Shown here: piece by piece, positions 33,005 to 43,479 of the stretch
Layout of the letters: each line of letters starts with the position of its first letter
How positions within the stretch are numbered: position 1 is the stretch's first letter
DNA from: Fragilaria crotonensis
Lineage: Eukaryota; Bacillariophyta; Fragilariophyceae; Fragilariales; Fragilariaceae
Direction of reading: 5' to 3'
NCBI GenBank assembly: GCA_022925895.1
Contig: JAKSYS010000139.1
Span: forward strand, 1-64,000
Length of the DNA stretch: 64,000 bases
Made by a program: the position numbers and the translations under genes
Notes under the pieces: model-generated
Database searches by the model: none
What the model saw: the letters and a program-made list of their open reading frames with translations, nothing else
What the model was told of the DNA's origin: nothing

Positions 33005-35121
33005 CTATGCTGGGGTTGGATCTCCGAGAGCATCCAATTCCTCTTCGGAGAAGATGAAAGGAAGCACAAAGGACCTGATAATCATTAGCAAGCCAATCAG
33101 ACTTGGGAAGAAAATCGAGGTTGCTGGATTCTGCTTGAATAACCAGAGGCCTGCCAAACACAGTATTTGAATAAATGTAAACAAATTCATCTTCTTTCGT
33201 CCAATGGCATGTATAGGATGGTCCACTCGCAATCGTTTCGCCTCTGCGAAACCATCACGCACTCGTTGCAGAAATGAGTTGCCTGACATGAGTTTTCTAC
33301 CCAAGAACAAGAATACGCCTGACACAACAGGAATAGGTACAAAGCGGAGGAGTGGCAAAAGGCATAGCGTACTCGCAATCAATGCGTGAATGACAAATCC
33401 TGTTACTCGCGTCTCTGTAACTTCAACGATTTCCATCTCCTGAGTCTCCTCGTTGTACTGGGTTTCTGTCATTGCTCGCACGTGATTCATGGATTGCACT
33501 GTCGCGCCGCACATCCAAGGCAAGCCAATGAGGGACACAGCTGCAAGCGGGTAACCGGTGAGACAAAAAAATGAGAGGAAATCAGTTCAGCACTAGCTCG
33601 CAAGGCTTACCACCAGTAATCAGGCCCAGAGCGAACATGTCAAGATTGTACGCAGCTCCTTTCTTCAGCTGGTTGTCATCGTTGTTCACGACTCTAACGC
33701 TGATGTTCTGGTCCATAAAGAAGAGGGATGTCAAGAGAACTGCAGGGATACTACAAAGGAGACGCACACCCAACGGAACGGACATGAGAGGGACCAGGAA
33801 ACTTCTGCCTCCTGCTAGCTGAAAATAATCGGGGACGGTCAGTGTGGGGACGCAAAACTTCTTGACAGCAGGGAGATTATTGAGAACCGACATGGCAACA
33901 AAGACAGTAACTGGGCCGAAATCCTTGATGATCGTTCGAGTCTTCTGGTTGAAGAATTTACTGGCTTGGAAGGCTGTAACCTTCATTGTGGACCAAAATG
34001 TACCCAAGGCCATTCCGAGGGCTACACATGGCATAGTCAAGTTAGACGGGTCAGCCAACATGAAGTTTCTCCCAAGAGACGACAACGCCTCATATATAAA
34101 GTTGAGACTCAGTAAACTGTTGAAAACCTCGTCCGTGAAGCGTGTGCAGTATCGAATCAGCTTACTCGATCCTGCCAATCCGAGAACGATCATGTAGAAC
34201 GATGTCCACAATCCCACCCACGCATAGACAGGAAAGAAAGGCCATCCTTTGAGCGTGCAAAAGCGGAACAACCCTGAGATGAACGCCAACGTAAGTCCGG
34301 TTGGAGCGATGAAAGTCATCGGCTGACCGCACAGTATCGCATATGCCTAAAATGATGGTTGTGAGGGACAAAAATAAGATCGGCGATAGGCTACTGCGAT
34401 TATGATAGGAATTACTCACCATTCCGGAAAGACCACTGCTTAAGAGAAACTCGACGATTCCAATAGATCCATTGGTAATTTGGGATGCAATGGTGCCGAA
34501 GCTTACGGCTGGTGATAGGCAAGCAAAGTATAGGAACAATATGGCGGGAATGACTTGGCGCTTCTTCTTGAAGGCATCTGTCCAATCGGAAACGTAGCAG
34601 GCACGTCGTCGCTGAACGTCAGAGCTGAAAAAGAGATCAAACATAAGTCAACGCTCCTCACGGGGAAGAAGGGAATCAACATTGACGACAAGGACTTACA
34701 CCATAGCCATCGACGCGACCTTCATCAACAACCTGTCGGCTCTTCCTACGACCCTTTGCATCGCGGAGCTAACTTGATCTGATGGGCTGGCAGGTTTGGA
34801 CGGATACGAACGAAACTTTTTGCCGCTGAGACTGTCAAGGTACTCCAAGTACGATGACGATGTCCCCAGCAGCAACTCCGAACTTCTATTGCTGCGTTTC
34901 AGTTTCGGTTTCTTCCCCTTAGCAACATTCTGTTTGGCGGGGATGGATGATGTGCCATGTATCGCTCGTTTTCGAGCAGCAAATTTCCTTGATCCCAGAA
35001 TCATCGTCATGGGGACGGGTCGTCTGGCCATAGGGATCATTCCAACATTGAACGCGGTGCCAAGTGATGCTCCTGCGACGAGCAGCAACACAATCCTTGC
35101 AAGGGATAACCTGGACTTCAT
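33005..35121 (-). CDS. SLC4-family bicarbonate/anion transporter, four exons
   Basis: SLC4 proteins move bicarbonate or borate. In diatoms some members take up bicarbonate for photosynthesis. Exons: 35121-34700, 34624-34420, 34346-33611, 33540-33005. The three introns of 75, 73 and 70 bp have GTAAGT, GTGAGT and GTAAGC donors, and all joins keep the frame, giving 632 aa. The sequence QPMTFIAPTGLTLAFISG is the conserved TM3 region of the family. SLIGLPWMCGATVQSMNHV and the last helices (LFTFIQILCLAGLWLF) also fit. Residues 1-24 look like a signal peptide (SLARIVLLLVAGASLGTAF), followed by about 120 basic, Ser-rich residues. A plastid-membrane destination is possible. A start at 35172 would add 17 residues and bury the signal peptide. 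I see no large cytosolic N-domain as in animal SLC4. Confidence 0.88.
33541..33610 (-). other. Intron 3 of the SLC4 gene
   Basis: GTAAGC donor, TTGCAG acceptor, 70 bp. The join gives LITG-AVSLIGLPW. Confidence 0.85.
34347..34419 (-). other. Intron 2 of the SLC4 gene
   Basis: GTGAGT donor, TTTTAG acceptor, 73 bp. The join gives SGLSGM-AYAILCGQ. Confidence 0.85.
34625..34699 (-). other. Intron 1 of the SLC4 gene
   Basis: GTAAGT donor, TTTCAG acceptor, 75 bp. The join gives SMAMV-SDVQRRR. Confidence 0.8.
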
Positions 35122-36274
35122 GGTACAGATTGCGGGTCTGGCGAATCTCAAGTTTCGACCAGGTGTTCGCATTCTTAATGTGGGGATGTCAAGGTCTAGG
35201 TATTTTTCAAGGCAGCTCGAACTGAACTCTTCTACTTATGGTGCGTGCAGGATACTCTGTCTATCCGATGGGCGGCAATACTGGCCTTGATCCCTGCTTG
35301 GTTATCTTGAGAGAATTGATGGACTGTGGCGTGCTTCTAGTCTAGAGTTCAAGGAATTGAAAATCGTGTTTGACGACTGATCTAGTCAGCAGGGTCAGTC
35401 CTCCCGTGCTCCAGGCTTATCAGAGCTGTATGGGTGAACATGATACAGCATCGACTCCCCAAGGGCACTCTTAGACTAAGTGTTCGTACCTAAAATACTG
35501 ATTTGAAGCTGAATCTTTCGCTCAGGGGCATCGGAGTTCACTTCATACTTTCTGAGCAATTTAAGCGTATGACAACAACACACAAGAATCTGACGATGCC
35601 TGACTTCGAATCTCCTCTGATTGGTAGAGAGAATCCCAAAGTATCGCAGCTGGCACGAGACTGTAAGGCGTACCTGCCTGACGTCATGACTACTCTGCTG
35701 GCTCATTGCAATTGAGAAAAGGGGCTACAGTATCATACAAGTTATATGCTATGACGCTATGACATATATGGATACCAACTATGATACAGTACGGAGTAGT
35801 AGTACTTCTGTCATCAGAGTCACAGTTCATTCAGTCATCGCTCAAAAAGAGTGAATTGCACATTGCATTACATATCGGACGCACTGACATACAGTACTAC
35901 AGTAAGACAGTAACATACTGAGAGCATCCTGATTGGTACGCGCTGACGTCAAATTGGTGAAACCTAATCGGACCCCTGCAACGGAACCAACAGTAGGTAT
36001 TTGTACAGTACTCCAGTACATGGTACCGATGCATTACTCCAGTGCTCGAGTACTAGTACTCCGAGTGCAATACAACAGATATTCCTACTACTGTAGTATT
36101 CTGATGGCTCCGTACTCCGTACAGTAAAAAAAGAAACAGAGTTCTTGATTCGATTTGTTCTATCTTGACAACTCGACTATGGTTGATGGTTTTGGATGCA
36201 TCGAGACTCGAGACCTGTATACAGTCAGATACATCCCTGCAATCCTGGACTAGAAGTCCCTGCTCATATTCGCG
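35122..36274. other. Intergenic between SLC4 and PsuG-PsuK genes
   Basis: This is a divergent promoter region of 1.1 kb. A 70-codon plus frame at 35503-35715 has no recognisable domain. The part from 35.7 to 36.2 kb is GTAC-rich. Confidence 0.5.
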
Positions 36275-38296
36275 ATGATGTTTCTGAAATCAAGCTTGCA
36301 CCGGGCATTGTCGATTCGAAGGCCCTCCTCCTGGTGCAGGACGTTGTCATCAGTGCGTCTTCGAGTGACACCAGAAATTCAATTGGCCATCAAGAATGGC
36401 TGTCCCGTGGTTGCACTTGAATCTACAATTGTAGCTCATGGTATGCCGTATCCTCAAAATTATCAAGTCGCGCAGGAGGTCGAAATGATCTTGCGATCAA
36501 AGGGTGTCATTCCTGCAACTGTTGCTGTGAAGGACGGCTTTGGAATGATTGGGTTGTCCAGCGATGAACTGCACGAATTGGCACGAGACGGATCCAAAGC
36601 ATTGAAAGTATCCACTCGAGAATTATCGTTGCTGATGGGCTCAAATGATTCACGATGGGGTGCAACGACCGTGGCGTCGACAATGACACTGGCAAACCTC
36701 GCCGGAATCGAAACTTTTGTTACAGGTGGAATTGGTGGTGTCCACCGGGAAGGACACATCTCTATGGATGTTTCGACTGACTTGACAGAGCTTTCTCGAA
36801 CACCGGTTATTGTAATTTGCGCTGGTATCAAGTCGATTCTCGACATTCCGCGCACTTTGGAAGTTTTAGAGACTCTGGCCGTCCCAACCGTCACGTTTCA
36901 AGGTGATGATTTTCCTGCGTTTTTCTCGCCCAGATCGGGGGTCAAGACACCGTGGCGAGTCAATTCAGCCAAAGAAGTTGCAGATTCTTATTTAGCGGCT
37001 CGCGAACTTGATTTGAGACATGGTATGCTAGTAGGCGTCCCGAACGATGACCCCGCTGGCGAACGCGTGGAGAATGCCATTCAGGAGGCCTTGAGGCTGG
37101 CATCCGACCAGGGCATCGCGGGCCAAGCGTTGACTCCGTTCATACTTAAAACTGTCGCTGAGCAAACAGAAGGAGAGTCCTTGCGAAGCAATATCTCGCT
37201 CGTGAAGAACAATGCAAGAGTTGGGGCCGATATTGCCATAGCAATCTCGGAGAGGCGGTCGAACACCGACGTCGTTGCCAACTCGAACACTGGAACTGTA
37301 AAGGACGACGTGTCCTTGTCCTCAAAAGTAATCGTCATTGGCGGTGCCGTAATTGATCTAGTTGCCAAGCCAGCCGAAGGCAGTCGACTGCTTACAGGAA
37401 CTTCGAATCCCGGATCTTGTCGTGAGGCTGATGGTGGTGTCGGAAGAAATGTTGCGGAAGTCTTGGGTCGATTAGGTTGTCGACCCGTGTTGTACACTGC
37501 AGTCGGGGATGACGACCGTGGAAAAGGTTTGATGAAGCGATTTGTGGAAATTGGCGGAATGGACCGCTCACACGTGGTTCCTTCAATCGGAACGGCGACC
37601 TACTTGGCAGTCCTCGACGGAGCTGGGGACTTGTGCAATGCAATCGCTGACATGAAAGCGTTCGAACACATGCCAATTCCCACCAGCATGTCGTTGCGGA
37701 GCGCTCAATTCCTCGTCATGGACGCAAATCCTCCCATCACTGTCTTGGAAGAGGTCGCTGAAATAGCGAGAGAATATGGTGTCAAGGTTTGTTTCGAGCC
37801 CACCAGTGTTCCGAAAGCGCGCCTTGTCTCTGAGCATGCCAAATTGCTTTCCTGTATTTCGTACGCCTTCCCTAATCTTGATGAGTTGATGGCCATGGCC
37901 GATTGCATCACTGATATACCTGGTTATATGGAGGCTGACCTCTTGAAAGTGCCAAATCTGAGACATGAAGAGTCAGCTGCTGCAATTGTGCTTCAGCACA
38001 TGCACCCCTCTGAAGCCTGTCTGGTGGTGACGATGGGGTTGAGAGGTGTACTTCTTGCCACAAAGGAGGGAGAGGAACGGCGGTTCCAACATTTCCCCGT
38101 GAAAGACATGGTCACAGTTAGTAATGCGACCGGCGCTGGTGATTCGCTTTGCGGCGCTTTCATTGCCGCCTTGATTTACGGAAAGAGTCACGTCGATGCC
38201 GTACAGTGTGGAATGGAGGCTGCGAAGTTGAGCGTCCAGACTGAAGAGTGCGCGGTATCCCCGACTTTGGCGCAGCTGCTGGAAAAACTAAGGTAA
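36275..38296 (+). CDS. Pseudouridine-5'-phosphate glycosidase / pseudouridine kinase fusion
   Basis: The protein joins two steps of pseudouridine breakdown. The kinase phosphorylates pseudouridine, and the glycosidase splits pseudouridine 5'-phosphate into uracil and ribose 5-phosphate. Residues about 29-335 are the PsuG domain, with ALESTIVAHGMPYP, KDGFGMIGL and AGIKSILDIPRT. Lys186 corresponds by motif to the Schiff-base Lys of the E. coli enzyme. Residues about 345-673 are a PfkB-type kinase with a VIGGAVIDL start and the anion-hole motif NATGAGDSLCGAF. The first about 28 residues are basic, Ser-rich and free of acidic residues, which suggests mitochondrial import. The single exon of 673 aa is intact. 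The convergent coiled-coil gene ends 22 bp downstream. Confidence 0.93.
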   Translation: MMFLKSSLHRALSIRRPSSWCRTLSSVRLRVTPEIQLAIKNGCPVVALESTIVAHGMPYPQNYQVAQEVEMILRSKGVIPATVAVKDGFGMIGLSSDELHELARDGSKALKVSTRELSLLMGSNDSRWGATTVASTMTLANLAGIETFVTGGIGGVHREGHISMDVSTDLTELSRTPVIVICAGIKSILDIPRTLEVLETLAVPTVTFQGDDFPAFFSPRSGVKTPWRVNSAKEVADSYLAARELDLRHGMLVGVPNDDPAGERVENAIQEALRLASDQGIAGQALTPFILKTVAEQTEGESLRSNISLVKNNARVGADIAIAISERRSNTDVVANSNTGTVKDDVSLSSKVIVIGGAVIDLVAKPAEGSRLLTGTSNPGSCREADGGVGRNVAEVLGRLGCRPVLYTAVGDDDRGKGLMKRFVEIGGMDRSHVVPSIGTATYLAVLDGAGDLCNAIADMKAFEHMPIPTSMSLRSAQFLVMDANPPITVLEEVAEIAREYGVKVCFEPTSVPKARLVSEHAKLLSCISYAFPNLDELMAMADCITDIPGYMEADLLKVPNLRHEESAAAIVLQHMHPSEACLVVTMGLRGVLLATKEGEERRFQHFPVKDMVTVSNATGAGDSLCGAFIAALIYGKSHVDAVQCGMEAAKLSVQTEECAVSPTLAQLLEKLR

Positions 38297-38318
38297 CAGA
38301 CCACACAAACTAGTTTTA

Positions 38319-39059
38319 TCATTCCTCATCTGGGAAGACACCTTTCAGTATGTTTTGCATCAAAGCTGGGCAATCAGCTGTTTCAAACTCGATAGCTTGG
38401 TGGAGGAAAGCGGGCAACGGCTCCGGGTTTTTCACTGGTTCATACTTCATCATGCTTTGGTCCTGCAACTCTGTCAAACGGAACGTTGTCGTAATGTTCT
38501 TCAAAGTGTTTCTTACGCAGCATTCAATCGCACCGTCTTCGCAACGGGTGACTTCGGTTTGAGTCAACAATTTGTACATTTGAATGACATCGTCTCGCTG
38601 CGAAAGCGTTGCTGTTTGAAGGCGGTTGGTCGAATCTTTCGCGCCAACCTGATCGTGAAGTTTGGTAAGGTCAACCTTCATGATTTCAATACGCATCTCA
38701 GCCTCTTCAAGTTTCCCTTGCACATCCACGATTTGTGCTGCCTGAACCTGGCACTCTTCCAATTTGAGTTTCGCAGCCACCAAATCACTTTCTAAATGAC
38801 GAATGTAGTTCTTCAACGCCTCCTCACGTTTGTCACTTTCTGCCATAAGAGTGAAAAGCTGACGTTCAGCCACTGTGACACGCTCTTGCTGCAGCGACAT
38901 GAACAAACGCTTCCAATGAGATTGGCCTTGATCTTGACTTTTGTCTTGCTCGGCGGCGACAGGCTTTGGTTTCAGCATCGTTCCTTCTGACGCCCTTCGC
39001 TTTCGAGATCTGTGGTCATTCTCCTTGTTTTGGTTCTGATCGATGTTGCTGAAGGGCAT
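38319..39059 (-). CDS. Coiled-coil protein, Csm1/Pcs1 (monopolin)-like
   Basis: From Met at 39059 (MPFSNIDQNQNKEN) the protein has 246 aa. A basic tail with RSRKRRASEG comes first. A coiled coil covers about residues 35-145. A globular C-terminal domain follows, with a pattern of the type MKYEPVKNPEPLPAFLHQAI...F...ILKGVF. This order (basic tail, coiled coil, small alpha/beta domain ending in a Y-x-P...LP-x-x-L...I-x-F helix) resembles Csm1/Pcs1, the monopolin subunit that links kinetochore and rDNA proteins; Spc24/Spc25-like RWD folds are the alternative. In-frame codons reach up to 39248 but look like leader sequence. Confidence 0.5.
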   Translation of the reverse strand: MPFSNIDQNQNKENDHRSRKRRASEGTMLKPKPVAAEQDKSQDQGQSHWKRLFMSLQQERVTVAERQLFTLMAESDKREEALKNYIRHLESDLVAAKLKLEECQVQAAQIVDVQGKLEEAEMRIEIMKVDLTKLHDQVGAKDSTNRLQTATLSQRDDVIQMYKLLTQTEVTRCEDGAIECCVRNTLKNITTTFRLTELQDQSMMKYEPVKNPEPLPAFLHQAIEFETADCPALMQNILKGVFPDEE

Positions 39060-39632
39060 GGCAACAACAGCCTTGTATTTGTTACTTGTGTGGCCACACA
39101 CACAAGCAAAAATCCAACGTTCCACTAGTTTAAGTTTCAAGAGATCACAGTTGTGGGGGTTCTGAGTTGCGAGGATGGAATTGACGTTTTTGTCAAGACG
39201 ATTTTGAATTCTGCAACGGAATTCATTCCGAATCCGGGTTTTTGTCACAGGCGTACTCCAGTACTCGCCTAACTGATCCTCAAATATTACTGTTGCCTAC
39301 TACAGCGTGTATCCGTTTTCACAGTTCACACTCGACGTGCAGCCTTCGGAGTTGCTGCCTACTGCCTACTCGTATCAATTATTATATGATGTGGATACAA
39401 CAATACATTATTCCTTTTTCATTCATACAGTAAAGTACTACTATTAGTCCTATTCATACAGTTGATGCCTCGGTACAAGTTACTACTACTAGTACCCGGT
39501 ATTCCCAGAGTACACATGCATACAAAGCACGCACACTTTGCCCTTTAGAATCGATGGTACTGTAGTACTACAGTGCCCTCCTGCTACTGTTCCAGTCCAT
39601 TCTGAATTTCGTACTGCACATCGTTTTGTTGT
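39060..39632. promoter_or_regulatory. Divergent promoter region
   Basis: Lies between the starts of the Csm1-like gene and the TPR gene. GTAC and AGTACT words are dense at 39430-39500. No specific element could be named. Confidence 0.35.
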
Positions 39633-40757
39633 ATGCTCATGTTTCAGGTTCAGTTTATGATGACAACTTGGTCCATGACGACAGCCGAATTTCAAGTGGG
39701 ATCGATCGTTCGACTTTCAAGAGGCGACAAGCGAACAGGAAGAGCTACAATATCCACTATCGACGATGATGATCAAGTGAGTCTATTTTGGGAAGACGCT
39801 GCTCCTCTGCCAGTGGAGGGATCTTCTGGATTCATCGTCACTCCTTTGCTTCCTGGCTCATCCGATGATAATGAATTGACCATATCAAAGTCAGAACTGC
39901 AGCGCTTGCTTCCATTCGAACTTTCGACGTCGCCCGACGAAAATAATCCGTCCGTTTGGAAGGAACGAGGAGATACAATCTTGAAGCTTGGAGATGCATC
40001 ATCCTCGATTCCGTACTACGAGCGAGCTCTGCAACTCACAAGTCGAGTGCAGGTTGGAAGTACTATACTTATCATGAGAAAGGATGCGGTTGTTGCGGCT
40101 GAAGTTGATTGTTTGGACGATGATACGGCTGACGTTACGTATGTCGAATCGAATGATGAAGCGGTTGTCCAACTCAAATCTATTCGATTGGCAATATCCA
40201 TGGAGCACGTTGACTTGCAAATCCGAGTGCTGCTCAACCTTGCTAGAGCATTGCTGCAGGTCGCAGACTTTGACAACTCGCAACTTTCGCGACCATCTCT
40301 CTACCGCGATGGCGCCATCCTGGCGTGCTCGTTGGCACACGGAATATTGTTGACCGACGAAGCTGGCGAAATGTCACCCTTTCTCATCTCGACTCTGTTC
40401 TTGCGGAGCAAGGCACACGCAGGACGAGCAAAATGGCAAGCTTCACTCAGTGATGTTGATCGACTACTCAAGCTCAAACCGCAATCGAAGGAAGGTCGCA
40501 CTTGGAGGAAGGAGCTCTTAGGGTTGATCGCTCAAAGTGAGCGAGCAAACAAGAAACTCGTGAAATCGATGTGTCGATGGATTCAATCGACTACCCAAGA
40601 TGGAGCTCCGGTGAGTGAAGAGGAATCTGAAACATCATCAATAAGAAATGACACCATTGACCGTACTGACTCGCATTCATGGCTTCCGGGTTGGTTCACC
40701 GGTGCTCTCTTTGCTATGCTCGTTGCCCTCTGGATGTGCAAGTCAACACCATCGTGA
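39633..40757 (+). CDS. Tail-anchored TPR-like protein
   Basis: 374 aa, single exon. The first part (about 20-110) contains beta-rich sequence of the type VGSIVRLSRGDKR...VSLFWED. Helical repeats follow (SVWKERGDTILKLGDASSSIPYYERAL, later LFLRSKAHAGRAKWQASLSDVDRLLKL) that read as TPR units interrupted by a second beta segment (VGSTILIMRKDAVVAAEVD). The last 28 residues have one membrane helix (WFTGALFAMLVALWM) with a short polar end, typical for a tail anchor in ER or mitochondria. A co-chaperone role is possible but not shown. Starts at 39633, 39657 and 39675 are all possible. Confidence 0.7.
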   Translation: MLMFQVQFMMTTWSMTTAEFQVGSIVRLSRGDKRTGRATISTIDDDDQVSLFWEDAAPLPVEGSSGFIVTPLLPGSSDDNELTISKSELQRLLPFELSTSPDENNPSVWKERGDTILKLGDASSSIPYYERALQLTSRVQVGSTILIMRKDAVVAAEVDCLDDDTADVTYVESNDEAVVQLKSIRLAISMEHVDLQIRVLLNLARALLQVADFDNSQLSRPSLYRDGAILACSLAHGILLTDEAGEMSPFLISTLFLRSKAHAGRAKWQASLSDVDRLLKLKPQSKEGRTWRKELLGLIAQSERANKKLVKSMCRWIQSTTQDGAPVSEEESETSSIRNDTIDRTDSHSWLPGWFTGALFAMLVALWMCKSTPS

Positions 40758-40808
40758 CGATCTGAGCTGCTTTCATTTGTCCATTAAAAATAACGATCAG
40801 TTCTATTC

Positions 40809-41222
40809 TTATTTTGCTTCCTTTTGGTATCTATACTCCTCTTGAACGCGATATGGCTCAGTCAGAATCCAATTCTTCTTCTTTTTCAATTCTCGATCAC
40901 AACAACGTTTGTAGTAGGCAATTGCCGATCGACATTCGTCCAGAGGATTGTCATCAGGTTTCGGTAGGTTCTCTCCGTCTGCAGCCTTCAGTTGCTTCGT
41001 GGGTGGCTTGACTTCGACATCCGGATAGTAGGACTTGTGATATCCCATCTTCTCCATGTCACGCGCTTTGACTGTCGCTTCGTTGGCAATACAGGCAAAG
41101 AGCTTTTGAGCCTGGCGTTCGCATCCTTGGGGTTCCACTGGGAAGTATTCAGGTAAACGTGTGGGTCCTGGCGGGAGCTTGGGTTCTCCGCTAAAAGAGT
41201 CAACGATAAAGTTCCACACCAT
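40809..41222 (-). CDS. Twin-CX9C (CHCH-type) protein
   Basis: 137 aa, intact. Two CX9C motifs occur, Cys34/Cys44 and Cys97/Cys107, with an extra Cys108. Proteins of this type fold by disulfide bonds in the mitochondrial intermembrane space through Mia40 and often serve respiratory chain assembly. The long linker (53 residues) between the motifs and the aromatic C-terminus (WILTEPYRVQEEYRYQ) are unlike short COX17/19 proteins, so the exact member is unknown. The stop lies 51 bp from that of the TPR gene. Confidence 0.65.
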   Translation of the reverse strand: MVWNFIVDSFSGEPKLPPGPTRLPEYFPVEPQGCERQAQKLFACIANEATVKARDMEKMGYHKSYYPDVEVKPPTKQLKAADGENLPKPDDNPLDECRSAIAYYKRCCDRELKKKKNWILTEPYRVQEEYRYQKEAK

Positions 41223-41655
41223 GATCGTGCTGTCGAGTTAATTGATGCAGTTTGTGCTTACTGAGTTTGTTGTGGCTTTTCTTTCCAACGATCGAGGCGA
41301 AACGAGCAAATTCCAGCGAGAATGATAATCACAAGACGAGTTCAGTGTCGGGAATAACCTGCTGGGAATCCCTGTAATTCGATTGTACAATGCAGCATCG
41401 CTGAGTCAGTACTCGAGTACCACCAGTGCGCCAAGTACAAGTATAATGTCCTTTAGGCTAGTGGAGTAGAGACAGTAGACTTCAAGTTTGCATAGCGGGA
41501 GCGGGAGTACGATGGCCCGATCAGTGTCGCAAACGTCCAGTACGAAAACACAGTAGACAGTAGATACCCCATTGCAAGGTATCCCAAATCATCAAATGAA
41601 ATGCACCGTAAACAACAGTAAAATCACAGAGGTTAATCTGCTACTGCACACCCAC
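41223..41655. other. Intergenic, no gene seen
   Basis: Between the CHCH gene start and the DUF1995 gene stop. GTAC words occur at 41410-41450. Confidence 0.5.
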
Positions 41656-42990
41656 CTAACTTAGGAACGACTTGACGGCGCCGCCGATCCAATCAAAGCT
41701 AGGCCCTTGCTTAGTAAACTTGTTCGCAGAAGCTCGTTCTGCCAATATGAAACCACTCCCGTCAACATCGACATAAACTTCCCATTCTCCAGGATATCGT
41801 CGGATCGAGACAACCTTGATAGGCGGTCTTTGCTCGCCATCCTTGCTAGGTTTGCTAAAGAGGTTGCGCGGATCGATGGTTGTTGTCGCAATAAGTGGTG
41901 TCAAGTGATACACAGTGTGACAGTCTTCAAGCTCTCGAGGTAGCGGGTCGAGTTTGCAGTTGACCAACACAATCTTCTTCTTGTCAGCGTATTTCGACAC
42001 CAAGGCTCGGATGGCCAACATTTCTTCATCAGAATTGGCCGACAATAGAATCATTGTCTCTTCTTCAGCCTTGGGCAGTCCATGTGCTTTGACTGCTTGC
42101 ACAACGCTGTCCGACATACCAGCTCCAGAAGAAATCATCTTGTCACCAAACAAACTAGCAAGTCGATAGAGAGAAGGTGGCAAAGTTGTCGTGGCTTCTG
42201 GCTGTTCAACTTTGCGTTTCATAAGCTTCTTGATAATTTTAGTTCGTTTCTCCTTTCCCTCCGCTGGTTCATTAGTACTTGCAACGTCGCCCAATTTCGA
42301 AGCAAATTGTTGTCCACTTGTCGAATTCAACGAGAAAAATGCGTCAGTGTCAGCTGAAGCGAAGTCACTAAAGTCATCATAGATCACCACCTCGCTTTGA
42401 GTTGCCATCATCATGTCTCCTTCAGCTTTATCATCGTCGTCCTCGCCGTCATCGTTGTCCCGGTCTTCATCGTCCTCATCAATCTCCACATCGACTTCCA
42501 CGTATTCGTATTGATCTTGTTGAGTCATTTTCTCACCCCTTTCGCGCTCTCGAGCGTCTAAAACCTTCGACACTGTTTTCAATGATTTTTCGTCCTTGAC
42601 ATAAATGACGGAGCGAGTCCTCAAGCAGTTGGCAAGGAGTCGACAGAAGTCAACCGCTTCGACTTCATCGTAGAGATTGGGACCTTGTTGAATGTCATAT
42701 TGCGGAAGTAACAGATCGACGAAGCAAATATTCCCCAAACCATCGTTGCGGGCTCCGATGATAGCGGAGGCTGCTTCTTCCGCTGCACTTTGTGGAGTAT
42801 TCGGCACTTGACCCATGGACTCAACATTCCAGGATGATTCCAACATGTTTCGCAAGTCATCCAAGTCTTGGTAGAGACAGACGTTTCGTTGGGACGTCCG
42901 CACTGGACTGAGAATAAAGGAGTAACATGTCGGAAGCAGAAACGTTATCAACGCCACCGCTGAGTAGGAAGATGACGCTATCCTCACCAT
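41656..42990 (-). CDS. DUF1995-type plastid protein
   Basis: From Met at 42990 the protein has 444 aa and begins with a signal peptide (SAVALITFLLPTCYSF) and an S-F motif suited to diatom plastid import. The main domain has the DUF1995 pattern: a start with PQSAAEEAASAI, then NICFVDLLLPQ, LADxL-like DFCRLLANCL, and near the end VYHLTPL. DUF1995 proteins of plants and algae are plastid proteins, and some help photosystem II assembly. An acidic insert (about residues 155-200) splits the domain. An in-frame ATG at 43035 would add 15 residues ahead of the signal peptide and is less likely. Substrate or partner is unknown. Confidence 0.75.
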   Translation of the reverse strand: MVRIASSSYSAVALITFLLPTCYSFILSPVRTSQRNVCLYQDLDDLRNMLESSWNVESMGQVPNTPQSAAEEAASAIIGARNDGLGNICFVDLLLPQYDIQQGPNLYDEVEAVDFCRLLANCLRTRSVIYVKDEKSLKTVSKVLDARERERGEKMTQQDQYEYVEVDVEIDEDDEDRDNDDGEDDDDKAEGDMMMATQSEVVIYDDFSDFASADTDAFFSLNSTSGQQFASKLGDVASTNEPAEGKEKRTKIIKKLMKRKVEQPEATTTLPPSLYRLASLFGDKMISSGAGMSDSVVQAVKAHGLPKAEEETMILLSANSDEEMLAIRALVSKYADKKKIVLVNCKLDPLPRELEDCHTVYHLTPLIATTTIDPRNLFSKPSKDGEQRPPIKVVSIRRYPGEWEVYVDVDGSGFILAERASANKFTKQGPSFDWIGGAVKSFLS

Positions 42991-43479
42991 CGACGTTTTG
43001 ACTTTGCAAGGACCATCCCATTGTGTGCGTATCATAAGAACAATTCGACGTTCAACATGGAAAAATCATGTCCAGAACAGAAAATAACCACTCGTGACGT
43101 TCTGGATTCCTTTCACTGTCCAGGTTCCAAGTAGGCTCTTAGTAGCTGGGTGCGTTACGGAGTACCAGGGTACTATGTACTGTGCGACATCGAACCGCAT
43201 GTAGGTTTTTGTATGTGAGCAAACTTGAAACATGGAGCGAAACGGGAGGCGGCCATACCGAGTCCCGAAGCAGGAGTCAATCCAAGGGCGATCCGTGTGC
43301 AAGATCATTTCCATGCCACACCTCGTCTCGCGACCGCTCTCACCGTCTCTCCCAGCATTGAAACATCCTTGAATATCACACTGGTACAAAAGGAGCACCT
43401 GAGCAAGTTGCCGAGTTGAAGGATAAGTTACAGTTGGTGCATCTGAAAAGCAACACAGAACCGATTCGTCAACGCTATA
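42991..43479. promoter_or_regulatory. Divergent promoter region
   Basis: Lies between the DUF1995 gene and the small membrane protein gene. A minus frame that covers it (43066-43662) is not coding, because it overlaps exon 1 of the plus-strand gene. Confidence 0.35.
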
